A stretch of 64,000 bases of DNA from Amycolatopsis regifaucium. GTDB taxonomy: Bacteria > Actinomycetota > Actinomycetes > Mycobacteriales > Pseudonocardiaceae. Positions 34,534 to 43,700 of this stretch are shown here, in pieces. Positions within the stretch are counted from its first letter, which is position 1, and each line of letters begins with the position of its first letter. The stretch is from the NCBI RefSeq assembly GCF_001613935.1, contig NZ_LQCI01000051.1, positions 155,118-219,117 on the forward strand, given 5' to 3'. The notes beneath the pieces were generated by a model. The model was not told where the DNA came from and made no database searches. It saw nothing but the letters and a program-made list of their open reading frames with translations. The position numbers and the translations under genes are program-made.

Positions 34534-36057
34534 TCACTTCTTGGTGAGGTTCACCTCCAGGCTGTTCCCGTCGCCCGAAACCATGGCGCTGATCATCGGG
34601 GAAAGCAGACCGCAGCCGCGGAACAGCGGCAGCTTGTACTCCGCGGTCAGCTTGCCGCCCTTCATCGGGTTGAAGCCGTGCGCGGAAACCAACGGGATGT
34701 CCGCGGGGTGGGCCGTCTTGCACGCCGAACTCGCCATGATCGGGAAGCCGAACAGCCGCACCGTGAGCAGCTTGACTTCGGCCTTCGCGGCGGCCTTGAC
34801 CGCCCCGGCGTTGACCGTGCCCGTGAGGTCACCGACCTGGTTGATCTTCACCGTCGCCGAGGCCGGGAAGAAACCGAGGAAACGGAACTGCACCGAGGAA
34901 GGCGGCAGCGACAGTTGCCCGGTGAACTTGCCCGACTGGGCGTTCAGCTTCGCGGTGAACTCACCGGGACCCAGCGGCAGCTTGGCGTTCAGGCCCGCGA
35001 TGGTCGTCTTGCCCTTGACGCCGTAGGTGATCTGCGTGTCGCCCGGCGGCTGCGTCGTGGTCGGCACGGTGGTCGGGCTCGTCGGCTGAGTCGTCGGGGT
35101 CGGCTCCGTGGTGGGAGTCGGCTCCGTCGTCGGCGTCGGCTGCGTCGTCGACGTGGGCTGGCTGGTCGAAGTCGGCGTCGGCTCAGTGGTCGGAGTGGGC
35201 TCCGTGGTGGACGTCGGCTGAGACGTCGGCGTCGGCTGAGACGTCGAAGTCGGCGTGGGCTCCGTGGTGGGAGTCGGCTCCGTCGTGGACGTCGGCTGAG
35301 ACGTCGACGTGGGCTGGCTGGTCGACGTCGGCGTCGGCTCAGTGGTCGGAGTCGGCTCCGTCGTGGACGTCGGCTGCGTGGTCGGAGTCGGATCGGTGGT
35401 CGGCGTCGTCGGCGTGGTCGGCGTCGTCGTCCCACCCCCGGCGGGCTTGATCTCGAACGTCCCGAGCTGCTGGTTCTGTCCCGGCTGGACGACGCAGTCC
35501 GAGGTGAACGTGCCGAGGTCGGTCGGCTGCCCCTGCGCGTTCTTCGGCGTCATGGTGGTGCTGAAGTTCCCGACCGTCACCGAAGCGGTGCCGGGGCTGG
35601 GGAACGTGACCGCGGGTGCCTTACCGCTCGTCTTGACGTGGAAATCGCCCGACTCCGGCACCGGCGTGACCGGGATGGTCAGCGGCAGGCCGAGGTTCAG
35701 CGTCTTGTCGACCGGATACTTCAGCACCGCGGCGGCCTTCGCGCTGCCCTCGATAGTGGTGGCGCCGACGAGCGAGAGGCCCGCGGTCGCGTCCGCCGGA
35801 ACGGTGACGTCGACGTCGAACGTGATCGGTGTGGACGTCTTCCCGGCCACGGCGTCGTCCGGCAGGACGGTGTCGATCTTCACGACCAGTGTCTGCTCAC
35901 CGATCAACGGGAACGGGCAGGTGTACTTCAGCGTCAGCGACGCGGGCGCCGCCTCGCTCAAGCCGGCGCCGGCGATGCCCAGGGTGGCCGCGACGGCGGC
36001 CACCGTACCGGCGGCCAAGGCTTGCACGGATCTTTTCGACTTCAGTGGGAACTTCAC
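34534..36057 (-). CDS. Secreted DUF6801-like protein with long Thr/Pro repeat linker (paralogue 4)
   Basis: 507 residues from GTG 36057 (GGGAG upstream). Signal peptide KSKRSVQALAAGTVAAVAAT with cleavage near SEAA-P. N-terminal half starts LTLKYTCPFPLIGEQTLVV, as in 11905 and 13091. A linker of about 130 residues, almost only Thr, Pro, Ser, Glu and Gln, joins it to a C-terminal half with SACKTAHPAD, FRGCGLLSPMISAM and terminal GNSLEVNLTKK. The linker looks suited to span the cell wall and could be O-glycosylated. No catalytic residues are evident. Confidence 0.88.
   Translation of the reverse strand: MKFPLKSKRSVQALAAGTVAAVAATLGIAGAGLSEAAPASLTLKYTCPFPLIGEQTLVVKIDTVLPDDAVAGKTSTPITFDVDVTVPADATAGLSLVGATTIEGSAKAAAVLKYPVDKTLNLGLPLTIPVTPVPESGDFHVKTSGKAPAVTFPSPGTASVTVGNFSTTMTPKNAQGQPTDLGTFTSDCVVQPGQNQQLGTFEIKPAGGGTTTPTTPTTPTTDPTPTTQPTSTTEPTPTTEPTPTSTSQPTSTSQPTSTTEPTPTTEPTPTSTSQPTPTSQPTSTTEPTPTTEPTPTSTSQPTSTTQPTPTTEPTPTTEPTPTTQPTSPTTVPTTTQPPGDTQITYGVKGKTTIAGLNAKLPLGPGEFTAKLNAQSGKFTGQLSLPPSSVQFRFLGFFPASATVKINQVGDLTGTVNAGAVKAAAKAEVKLLTVRLFGFPIMASSACKTAHPADIPLVSAHGFNPMKGGKLTAEYKLPLFRGCGLLSPMISAMVSGDGNSLEVNLTKK
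35045..35425 (-). repeat. Tandem repeat encoding the Thr/Pro linker
   Basis: A degenerate array of units of about 12-18 bp, such as TCGGCGTCGGCTC(C/A)GTGGT on the plus strand, encoding EPTPTTEPTPT, TSTSQPTSTS and related runs. It keeps reading frame throughout. Length variation by slippage is expected. Confidence 0.85.
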
Positions 36058-36178
36058 AACGGTCACTCCCGGGGAATCGGAGAAATTGCGTGACCCGGCT
36101 GAAACAGCCACGTCACGAAAGCGGTAAATTACCTGTGCGTTCCGTCACCGGCAAGAAACCCGGATGCGGGACCATTTC

Positions 36179-36256
36179 TTTGTCACCCCGGTCAGGTCAG
36201 AGCCGGAATAGACTGGCATCGCGACCCGCCGGATCCTGTTTTTGTCACCCAGGTCA
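36179..36256. promoter_or_regulatory. Direct repeat, candidate operator upstream of the DUF6801-like gene and the ABC exporter
   Basis: TTTGTCACCCCGGTCA (36179-36194) and TTTGTCACCCAGGTCA (36241-36256) differ at one base and are 62 bp apart. They lie in the gene-free stretch 36058-36414 between the divergent genes starting at 36057 and 36415. I see no other clear elements there. Confidence 0.4.
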
Positions 36257-36414
36257 TCAGCCGGGAACCGAAAACTGTCACACGTGAATTCTTGTGACGT
36301 GCCTGCGCGGCACGGTGACCGGAATTGGCACGCGCGTCCGGAGTCCGCGCCCGTTCATTGCGGCCGCGCCGAATATCTCGGTAAGTTCGCCGGACGTGAT
36401 CCCAGGGAGTGGCG

Positions 36415-37359
36415 ATGGAGCAGGCTGCCATCGAGGTGACCGGCCTCGCCAAGCAGTACGGTGAAGTGACGGCCCTCGCCGGTGTCAGTCTTCGCGTCGG
36501 CCGGGGCACCGTACTCGCCGTGCTCGGCCACAACGGCGCCGGGAAGACGACGCTGATCGACATCCTCAGCACCCGCGTCAAACCGAGTGGTGGCAGCGCC
36601 AAGGTGTGCGGTCTCGACGTCGTCCGCGCCGGGCATCACGTCCGGCGGCGGATCGGCGTCACCGGCCAGTTCGCCGCCGTCGACGACGCGCTTTCCGGTC
36701 GCGGCAACCTCGAACTCGTCGCCAGGCTGCTGGGCGCGAACCGGCGCCAGGCCAGGGCACGTGCGGCCGAACTGCTCGCCATGTTCGGCCTCGACGACGC
36801 CGCCGACCGTCCCGCGCGGACGTACTCCGGCGGGATGCGCCGCCGGCTCGATCTGGCCGCGGGCCTCGTCGGCTCCCCCGACGTCCTCTTCCTCGACGAA
36901 CCCACCACCGGCCTCGACCCGGTCAGCCGGGCAGGTCTTTGGGACGGCGTCGAACGCCTCGCCGCCAGGGGCACCACTGTCGTGCTCACCACGCAGTATC
37001 TCGAGGAGGCCGACCGGTTGGCCGATCACGTCGTCGTGCTGGGACTGGGCCATGTCACGGTTTCCGGGCGGCCGTCCGAGCTGAAGGCCCGCCTCGGCGA
37101 CCGGACCGCGACCCTGACCTTCGGCACCGATCTCGCCGCCCATCGGGCACTGGCCGCGGTGCACAGACTCGGCCTGCGCTGCACGCCGTCCGCGTCCGGG
37201 CTCGTCGTGAGCGTCGCCCTGTCCGGGCCCGCCGACATCACCGTGCTGGTCCGCGCGCTCGACGCGGCGGGCGCACCGATGAAGGACCTCACCGTCGCCG
37301 AACCGACACTCGACGACGTCTACCTTTCCCTGCACCGGAATCCGGCGGTCCCGTCATGA
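36415..37359 (+). CDS. ABC transporter ATP-binding protein, DrrA type
   Basis: 314 residues from ATG 36415, with GGGAG 5 nt upstream (GTG 36409 is less likely). Walker A GHNGAGKTT, Q-loop VTGQFAAVDD, signature YSGGMRRRLDLAAGL, Walker B VLFLDEPTTGLDP, and H-loop position occupied by Gln (LTTQYLEEAD), as is normal for the DrrA/daunorubicin-resistance subfamily. The C-terminal regulatory extension typical of DrrA is present. ATPase of an exporter with the overlapping permease gene. Its neighbour, the PUFA-like cluster, ends convergently 1 kb away, so it might export that product. Confidence 0.92.
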   Translation: MEQAAIEVTGLAKQYGEVTALAGVSLRVGRGTVLAVLGHNGAGKTTLIDILSTRVKPSGGSAKVCGLDVVRAGHHVRRRIGVTGQFAAVDDALSGRGNLELVARLLGANRRQARARAAELLAMFGLDDAADRPARTYSGGMRRRLDLAAGLVGSPDVLFLDEPTTGLDPVSRAGLWDGVERLAARGTTVVLTTQYLEEADRLADHVVVLGLGHVTVSGRPSELKARLGDRTATLTFGTDLAAHRALAAVHRLGLRCTPSASGLVVSVALSGPADITVLVRALDAAGAPMKDLTVAEPTLDDVYLSLHRNPAVPS

Positions 37360-38207
37360 CCGAGGCACGGCACCGCGCGTCTTCGCCACTGGTCCTGAGC
37401 GATCCGGCCACGTGGCCGCCCAGCACCTTCGCCACTCAGGTCCGCGTCCTCGCCGGACGCTCCCTGAGGACCGCGTTCGGCGACCGGCGACTGGTGTTCT
37501 TCGGCCTGCTGCAACCGATCGTGCTGCTTCTGCTGTTCAGCCAGGTCTTCAACGGCGTCAGCACGCTGCCCGGTGTCGCGGCTTATCAGGGCTACGTGAA
37601 CTTCTTGGTCCCTGCCACGCTGGTGAACATCGCGATGACCACGGCGATGAGTTCGGGGGCAGGTCTGCTCGCGGAGATCTACAGTGGTTTCACCGGCCGT
37701 CTTCGCTGCATGCCCATCAGCCTGTCGTCGGTGCTGGTGGCCCGCACGATCTCCGACTCGGCCCGGCTCGCGGTGCAGTTGCTCGTGACCGCGCTCGCGA
37801 GTGTGGTGCTACTCGGTTTCCGGCCCACCGGCGGCGTTTTCGGGATCACCGCGGCACTTCTGCTCACCCTCGTCGTCGGCTGGTGCCTGAGCTGGATCTT
37901 CGTCGCCATCACCACCTGGCTGCGCAAAGCCGAAACCCTGCAGATGGCGTCGTTCGTGGTGATGTTCCCGCTGATGTTCTCCTCCAGCGCCTACATGCCG
38001 CTCGACACCATGCCCACCTGGCTGCGCGTGGTCTCGGCGATCAACCCGCTGACCTACGCGATCGACGCGACGAGGGCGCTCGCCCTGGGACGTCCGTCGG
38101 GCTGGTCGATCCCGGTGTCACTCGGGATCGCGGCGGTGGCGGCGTTGGCGGGCGGCTGGATCGCGGCGCGGACCTTCCGGTCACCGCGGGAGACGCCGCC
38201 GCGGTGA
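37356..38207 (+). CDS. ABC-2 type permease, DrrB type
   Basis: 283 residues with about six membrane helices; the start overlaps the ATPase stop (ATGA). DrrB-like features: N-terminal RSLRTAFGDRRLVFFGLLQP, FNGVSTLPGVAAYQGYVNFL, RCMPISLSSVLVARTISDSA and the late INPLTYAIDATRALALG. It forms the transmembrane part of the exporter. Confidence 0.91.
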   Translation: MTEARHRASSPLVLSDPATWPPSTFATQVRVLAGRSLRTAFGDRRLVFFGLLQPIVLLLLFSQVFNGVSTLPGVAAYQGYVNFLVPATLVNIAMTTAMSSGAGLLAEIYSGFTGRLRCMPISLSSVLVARTISDSARLAVQLLVTALASVVLLGFRPTGGVFGITAALLLTLVVGWCLSWIFVAITTWLRKAETLQMASFVVMFPLMFSSSAYMPLDTMPTWLRVVSAINPLTYAIDATRALALGRPSGWSIPVSLGIAAVAALAGGWIAARTFRSPRETPPR

Positions 38208-38225
38208 CGTTGCCGGTACAGGTAA

Positions 38226-38315
38226 TCGTGAGTGGCGATTCGGGTCCGGCGGCTTCCCGAGTACGTGAAGGCCCCCTTCCTGTACATAGGCGCAAGGAAG
38301 GGGGCCATCACGTAC
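38226..38315. terminator. Family-A half element followed by a family-B hairpin, between convergent genes
   Basis: 38226-38243 reads TCGTGAGTGGCGATTCGG, one half of a family-A repeat. It is followed by a family-B hairpin with arms 38261-38281 and 38295-38315 (21 nt, one mismatch, core GGCCCCCTTCCT). It separates the stops of the permease (38207) and the glycosyltransferase (38326). Confidence 0.7.
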
Positions 38316-38325
38316 TTCAACGCGC

Positions 38326-39456
38326 CTAGATCAACGACTCCAGGTGGTCCACCGCGGCCACCACTCCCCCGGCCGCCGCGAACGAAGCCCGCACCCGCGC
38401 GGCCGCCGCGGCGTAGGCGGGTTCGGTGAGCACTTCGTCGATCGTGCGGCGGATGTCCGGCGCCTTCACGCGGTCGAAACGCAGCCGCAGCCCGGCGCCG
38501 GCGGCCTCGACCTGCTGGGCCAGCATCGACTGGTCATCCCGGATCGGCGCGATCACCAGCGGCAGCCCGGAGGCGAGGCTTTCGCTGACGGTGTTGTGCC
38601 CGCCGTGGCAGATCACGGCCGCCGCCTTCCGCACCACCTCCGCCTGCGGGATCCGCCTGGCCAGCAGCACTTCGTCGCTGAACAGCTCGCCGGTCGGATC
38701 GACGACCAGGCCTTGGACCTCGGGCATCGCGGCGAGGGCGTCGACGCATTCGGACAGGAAGCGGCGGCCGAGGGCGGCGTTGGCGGTGCCGAGGGTGGCG
38801 AGGACGAGCGGGCGGCCGTCGAGCCGGTCCCACGAGAACCCCACCGGGGGCGCGGGCGGCAGCGCCGGGCCGACGAACCGGACCGCGGCCATCCCACCGA
38901 TCGGTCCCGTCAAGGTCACGGTGGTGAAGGCGAGCACGAGGTCCGGCGAAAAACGCAGGTCACCGCAGGACACCCGGTGCCGCGTCCGGAGGCCGTCCTG
39001 CAGCCCTTCGACCCAGGCGGCGACCTTCGGCAGGGCACGCAGCGGATCGCCGAGTTCGGTCGACGTCGACGCCGAGGTCACCCACGGTACGGCCCGGCGG
39101 CTCGCCACGAGAGCACCCGCGAAGGCCTGCTGATCGGCGATCACGACGTCCGGCCGGAAGTCGGCCACCGCCTTCTCGACGCCGGGGACCATCGCGTCGG
39201 CGAGCGGGACCAGGTACTGCTCCCACAGGAACTTCAGCGCCGCGAAGCCACGCAGGCCCTCGGGACGACGTTCGACGGCGAACTCCAGCGCGTCCCCGGC
39301 CGCGTACACCCGGCCCGCGCGGCTCAGCCCGGATGTCGTGGGTTCCGGGCCGCACCAGGCGACGTCGTGGCCGCGGCGCAGGAGTTCGGCGGCCACCGCG
39401 CGCAGCGGGGCGACATGCCCGGTGAGCGGCGGGACGACCAGCAGGAACCGGCTCAT
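38326..39456 (-). CDS. MGT-type (GT1) glycosyltransferase
   Basis: 376 residues. N-terminal acceptor domain begins FLLVVPPLTGHVAPLRAVAA; the C-terminal nucleotide-sugar site has ICHGGHNTVSESLASGLPLV followed by DDQSMLAQQVE, the GT1 donor-binding pattern. It resembles macrolide and glycolipid glycosyltransferases of the GT-B fold. Last gene of the PUFA-like operon, starting in the stop of the hydrolase gene (ATGA). It probably adds a sugar to the cluster product, which makes a glycolipid the most likely end product. Sugar and position are unknown. Confidence 0.9.
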   Translation of the reverse strand: MSRFLLVVPPLTGHVAPLRAVAAELLRRGHDVAWCGPEPTTSGLSRAGRVYAAGDALEFAVERRPEGLRGFAALKFLWEQYLVPLADAMVPGVEKAVADFRPDVVIADQQAFAGALVASRRAVPWVTSASTSTELGDPLRALPKVAAWVEGLQDGLRTRHRVSCGDLRFSPDLVLAFTTVTLTGPIGGMAAVRFVGPALPPAPPVGFSWDRLDGRPLVLATLGTANAALGRRFLSECVDALAAMPEVQGLVVDPTGELFSDEVLLARRIPQAEVVRKAAAVICHGGHNTVSESLASGLPLVIAPIRDDQSMLAQQVEAAGAGLRLRFDRVKAPDIRRTIDEVLTEPAYAAAAARVRASFAAAGGVVAAVDHLESLI

Positions 39457-40238
39457 CCGCGCGGCCTCCCGTGCCGGGCGATCCAGTTCAGCAGCAGCTC
39501 TCGCACCTCCCGGTGCTGCTCGACGAGCACCGAATGCCCCTGGCCCTCGAACACGTGCAGCTCACCACGGGGCAGCAAGGACGTCAGCGCGGTGAGATCG
39601 TCGGCCTGATAGCCGTGACTGCCCAAAATGGACAGAACGGGGCAGTCGATCGCCGCCACCTGCTCCATGGTCAGCAACGGGCCGAGGGGGACCTCCTCGG
39701 CCATCGTCGTGGACATGATCCGCTCGGCCGCCATCCGGGCCAGCCGCCGGTGATGAGCGCTGTAGTTGGCCTCGATCCAGTCGAAACTCTCCTCGACCTC
39801 GAGGAATCGCACGGTGTGTTCGAGGATCTGTGCCATCTTGTCCGCCCACAGCTCGGTGGCGGGTTCCGACTCGATGCACACGATGCTGCGCACCCGCTCC
39901 GGCTTCGCCACGGCGTAGCTGTAGGCGAGGGTGCCACCGAAACTGTTGCCCACCAGATGAACCGGCCGGTCGAGGTCGAGTTGGGACAGCAGGTCGTCCA
40001 GGTCGGCGATGAAATCGGCGATCGTGTACCCGCGCTCGGGGCGTTCGGTCTTGCCGTGGCCGCGCAGGTCGTAGCTGACCACGTCCACCCCGGCGGCGGC
40101 GACCGGCGGGGCCAGCGTGAGGTAGAAGCTCGCCAGGCTGTCGGTGCCCATGCCGTGCAGGAACACCACGGTCTCCGTGCCTCCGCCGGAGACGAGGTGC
40201 ACGTTCGTGCGCAGACCGTTGACGGTCATCGTCGGCAC
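39453..40238 (-). CDS. Alpha/beta hydrolase of the PUFA-like cluster
   Basis: 261 residues. Oxyanion motif FLHGMGTDSLASF, strand DLRGHGKTERP, nucleophile LVGNSFGGTLAYS (Ser99) and a C-terminal histidine in EGQGHSVLVEQH. Starts at GTG 40238, 4 nt after the ACP stop; ATG 40229 is an alternative. Its place between ACP and glycosyltransferase suggests a discrete thioesterase or product-release enzyme, since neither large synthase has a TE domain. Confidence 0.87.
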   Translation of the reverse strand: MPTMTVNGLRTNVHLVSGGGTETVVFLHGMGTDSLASFYLTLAPPVAAAGVDVVSYDLRGHGKTERPERGYTIADFIADLDDLLSQLDLDRPVHLVGNSFGGTLAYSYAVAKPERVRSIVCIESEPATELWADKMAQILEHTVRFLEVEESFDWIEANYSAHHRRLARMAAERIMSTTMAEEVPLGPLLTMEQVAAIDCPVLSILGSHGYQADDLTALTSLLPRGELHVFEGQGHSVLVEQHREVRELLLNWIARHGRPRG

Positions 40239-40242
40239 CGTG

Positions 40243-40542
40243 TCAGCCCCGTTCGCCGAGGCGGGCGGCCACGTAGTCCGCGATGTCGCCGACCCGCAGG
40301 CCGATCACGTCGTCGAGATCCTTCTCGGCCAGGAACTCCGCGAGGTTGACGTCCGCGCCGAAGTGCTCGGCGAGGATGCTCGCGAACGTCACCAGGTCGA
40401 TGCTCTCCAGCTGGAGGTCCTCGTGGAAGGTGGTGTCCGGGGTGATCTCGATGCCGAGGACGTCGGCGTCCCCGACCAGTTCCGTCAGCAATTCGGCCAC
40501 GGTGCCGAAGACCGAGACCGGGCTCTGCTGTTCGATCGTCAT
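40243..40542 (-). CDS. Free-standing acyl carrier protein
   Basis: 99 residues. The phosphopantetheine site is EDLQLESIDLVTF (Ser47), with the Asp-Ser-Leu motif changed to Glu-Ser-Ile, common in lipid-synthase ACPs. The rest is an acidic helical bundle (DVLGIEITPDTTFH; NLAEFLAEKDLDDVIGLRVG). AGGAG lies 6 nt before the ATG. A 176-bp gap separates it from the large synthase gene upstream. It adds to the single ACP of the first synthase and may be the unloading carrier. Confidence 0.92.
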   Translation of the reverse strand: MTIEQQSPVSVFGTVAELLTELVGDADVLGIEITPDTTFHEDLQLESIDLVTFASILAEHFGADVNLAEFLAEKDLDDVIGLRVGDIADYVAARLGERG

Positions 40543-40718
40543 GCTCTGCTCCTGTTCTTACTGTCTGGAGGTGAACCCGCGGCCGCGATCGACGTCGGCA
40601 GGGCGCTGCGGGCGAACCCCGTCACGGCGGGCGACCACCGCGATAGCGGGGTCTTCGGCCAGGGCGGGTTCACGCGTCTGGTCCTTTCTTCGGGGACATC
40701 TCAGCTCCGCCCACTGGC

Positions 40719-43700
40719 TCACCCGCGGTTCCAGGCCACCACGTGCCCCGGTATCCCTGCGAACTCCACCCCGGTACCGATCTCCTCGCCCAGCCCGGCC
40801 AGATCACCCTCGGCACGGACCGCGATCCGGGGCGGCGACGCCGACGCTTCGCGAACCAGGGCGACCGCGAGGTCCCCGGACTTCGCGAGGGCGACGGCCA
40901 CGGCGAACTCCGGCAACGTCCTGCCGTGCTGTCCGGTCACCGTGGTCCCGTCCGCGCTCACGCGGATCTCCGCCGGGTAAACCCCTTCGACACCGTCCTC
41001 GGCGAGCCGCGCGCGGACCGCGTCCTTGATCGCGATCCGTTCCAGCAGCCAGCCACGCTGCCGTCGGGGCTCACAGGCGGCGAACTCGGCGCGTTCCTCG
41101 GCGCCGAGGTAGATGCCGGCGTAGATGTCGCGTGCGGCCGGGCTCGGCCAGCGATCGGTCACCAGCGTCCAGGCACCGTGATGGTCCTCGGAAAGCCGGT
41201 GCCGGTCCGGGAAGGCGTAGACCCGGTGCGCGGGCCGGTCACAGGGGAACCGGATGTCCCGCCACTGCTCGATCCGCGCCAGCACGGTGCCGTCCCGCAC
41301 CAGTTCGGCGTCCATCTCCAGCACCTCCGGCCTCGGCAGCCGCACCCGGACCACGCACCGCAGCGAGGTGCCCGGCGCCGGTTCGGGTCCGTACCAGGTG
41401 ATGCGGCCCATCGACGTCGGGAACGCCAGCAGCGCGTCCGCCTTCGTCGCCATCAGCCAGCAGCCCAGCAGCTGGCCGACGTTGTCCAGCAGCGCACCGG
41501 GCGCCGACGGCACGACGAGGTCGCCGCGGATATGCCGTTCCCCGAGCCCGATCAACCGGACGAGTCCTTGGTAGGAGGGACCGTGGAACATTTCGCGGCG
41601 CGAGTAGATCTCGGCGGCGCTCAGCGGAGGCGCGGTTTCCGGCCCCGGCAGGGACGACGGCCGGGGCGCCACCGGGTAACGCGCCGCCAGGTGGACGTCC
41701 ATACTGGCGTGCGGTCCGATTTGGACACTGATCCGGTCGCCCTCGCGCGTCATCGACATCGGCACGCGCCGCGCCGGGGCGGCGATCAGCCATCGCGAGA
41801 ACGCCGCGTTGCTCACGCCGGCCGCGACCGTTCCCGGCCAGGCGCGTTCGGCCGCCCGGCAAGCCAGGTCGACCAGCGTCGTCGCGGGAACGGTGGGACG
41901 GAAGTCCGCCTCCTCCGGCCATCCGTCACGCTGGCGGAAGAACCGGTGGTCCACCAGATACGGCATCGTGACCACCGATACGTCCACAGTGGACTGTACG
42001 GTGCGCTGCTCTTCCCGCCGTTTCGCCGCGTTGACGACGCTCGCCGCCGCCTGCCTGGTCTCGGCGAGCAGCGCGGTGAACTCCGCGACGATCGCCTCCG
42101 GCACGCCGTCGGTCAGCTCGGGAATCTCGCCTGCGCCTTCGAACATGCCCTTGACGTCGTCGGTGACCGAGAGCAGCGTGCCCGCGGTGTCGATCCGGGT
42201 CCGGCGTGGCTCCAGGACGTCGAACGCGGGCCGTCCGCCCTCGACCCAGACCGCGGTGGCGACCCGGCGCAGCTGGGCGAGACCGGGCCGGGTGCCGGAC
42301 GACGCCGCGACGACCAGATGCGGGCGTTCTCCCAGCGTGTCGGCCACGAACGAGCCGACCTGACCGGCGCCCGCCTGCACGAAGACGCGGGCGCCGTCGG
42401 CATAGAGCGCGTCGACGAGCTCCCGGAACCGGACCTTGCGCACCAGATGGGCCAGGTACAGCTCGCGGACCTCCACCGGATCCGCGGGATAGGGCCGCGC
42501 GGTGGTCGCCGACCAGACCGGGACTCGCGGCTTTTTCAGGTCCAGTTCCGCCGCGAGGCGGGTGAACGGCCCGAGCCGGGACCGCATGAGCGGGGTGTGG
42601 AACCCGGATCGGAACGGCAAGGTCCTGGCCACGACGCCGTGCTGCGTACACAGTTTGGCGAGCCGGGCCGCGGCCGCGGGATCGCCGCAGACGATCGTCT
42701 GCCGCGGCGCGTTCTCGTGCGAGATCATCAGTTCCGGCTCGGCGCCGAGCAGGTCGGCCGCCCGGCCCGCGGAGCAGCCGAGTACCAGGAATTCGGCGTC
42801 GGGCAGAGTGAAACCCTGCGGCCAGTACCGGCTCAGCATGTCCTTGGTGGACTGACCGGGATACATCCCCGCGGCCTGCATCGCGGTCCACTCGCCGACA
42901 CTGTGCCCGGCGAGCGCGTCCGGGCTGATGGCGAGCCGCCGCAACGCGGTGTCCAGCAACAGCCCGACCTGCGACACACTCGACGCGCGGGCCAGCACGC
43001 TCGTCGTCGACCACTCCGGTCGCTCCAGGCCGAAATGCCGGGCGACGTCGGCGCACCGTGGTTCCGCGTCCGCCTCCAGACCCGGGTAGACGAACACGGT
43101 CTTCGCGCCGTCCTGCTCCAGCAACGGCGCCGTGGTGCACCAGATGTCGCTGGGCCCGTGCCAGGCCTTGCCCCCGGCCGCGACCTTCGCGAGCACCCTC
43201 CGCGCGACTTCCAGCCGCTTCTCGGTCGGTCCGACGATCCCGATGCGGCATGGGCCCTCACCTCCGGATCGCGGATCCGGCCGGTCGAGCAGGACGCGCA
43301 GTTCGTCCGGAGTGGACGCCGCGAGCAGCAGCACTCGCTCGGGTTCTTCGGACACCTTCGTCCGCCGCGGCCGGGCGGGCGCCGGATCGGCCTCCTCCAG
43401 CACCACGTGCGCGTTGACGCCGCCGAAACCGAAGGCGTTGACCGCCGCCCGGCGTGGCACGTCACCGGCGAACCACCGCTCGGCCCGGGTCAAGGTGCGG
43501 AACCGGGTCTTGTCCAGCAGCGGACTCGGATCGGCACAGTTCAGGGTCGGCGGCAGGACCGCGTGGTGCAGCGCGAGCGCGGCCTTGACCAGCCCGGCGG
43601 CCCCGGCGGCAGGCATGGTGTGCCCGATCATCGCCTTGACCGCTCCGATCGCGGCGCGAGGCCCTTCCGGCGGGCCGAACACCTCGGCGAGGGTGGCCAG

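Noticed and set aside
35045..35425. Possible CRISPR array or minisatellite
   Set aside because: The repeats are short, degenerate and keep reading frame, with no unique spacers; they encode a Thr/Pro linker in a secreted protein.
40543..40718. A small gene between the KS-AT-DH synthase and the ACP
   Set aside because: The 176-bp gap has no ORF with start, RBS and plausible composition; it contains only a long-range inverted repeat TGAACCCGC/GCGGGTTCA of doubtful meaning.
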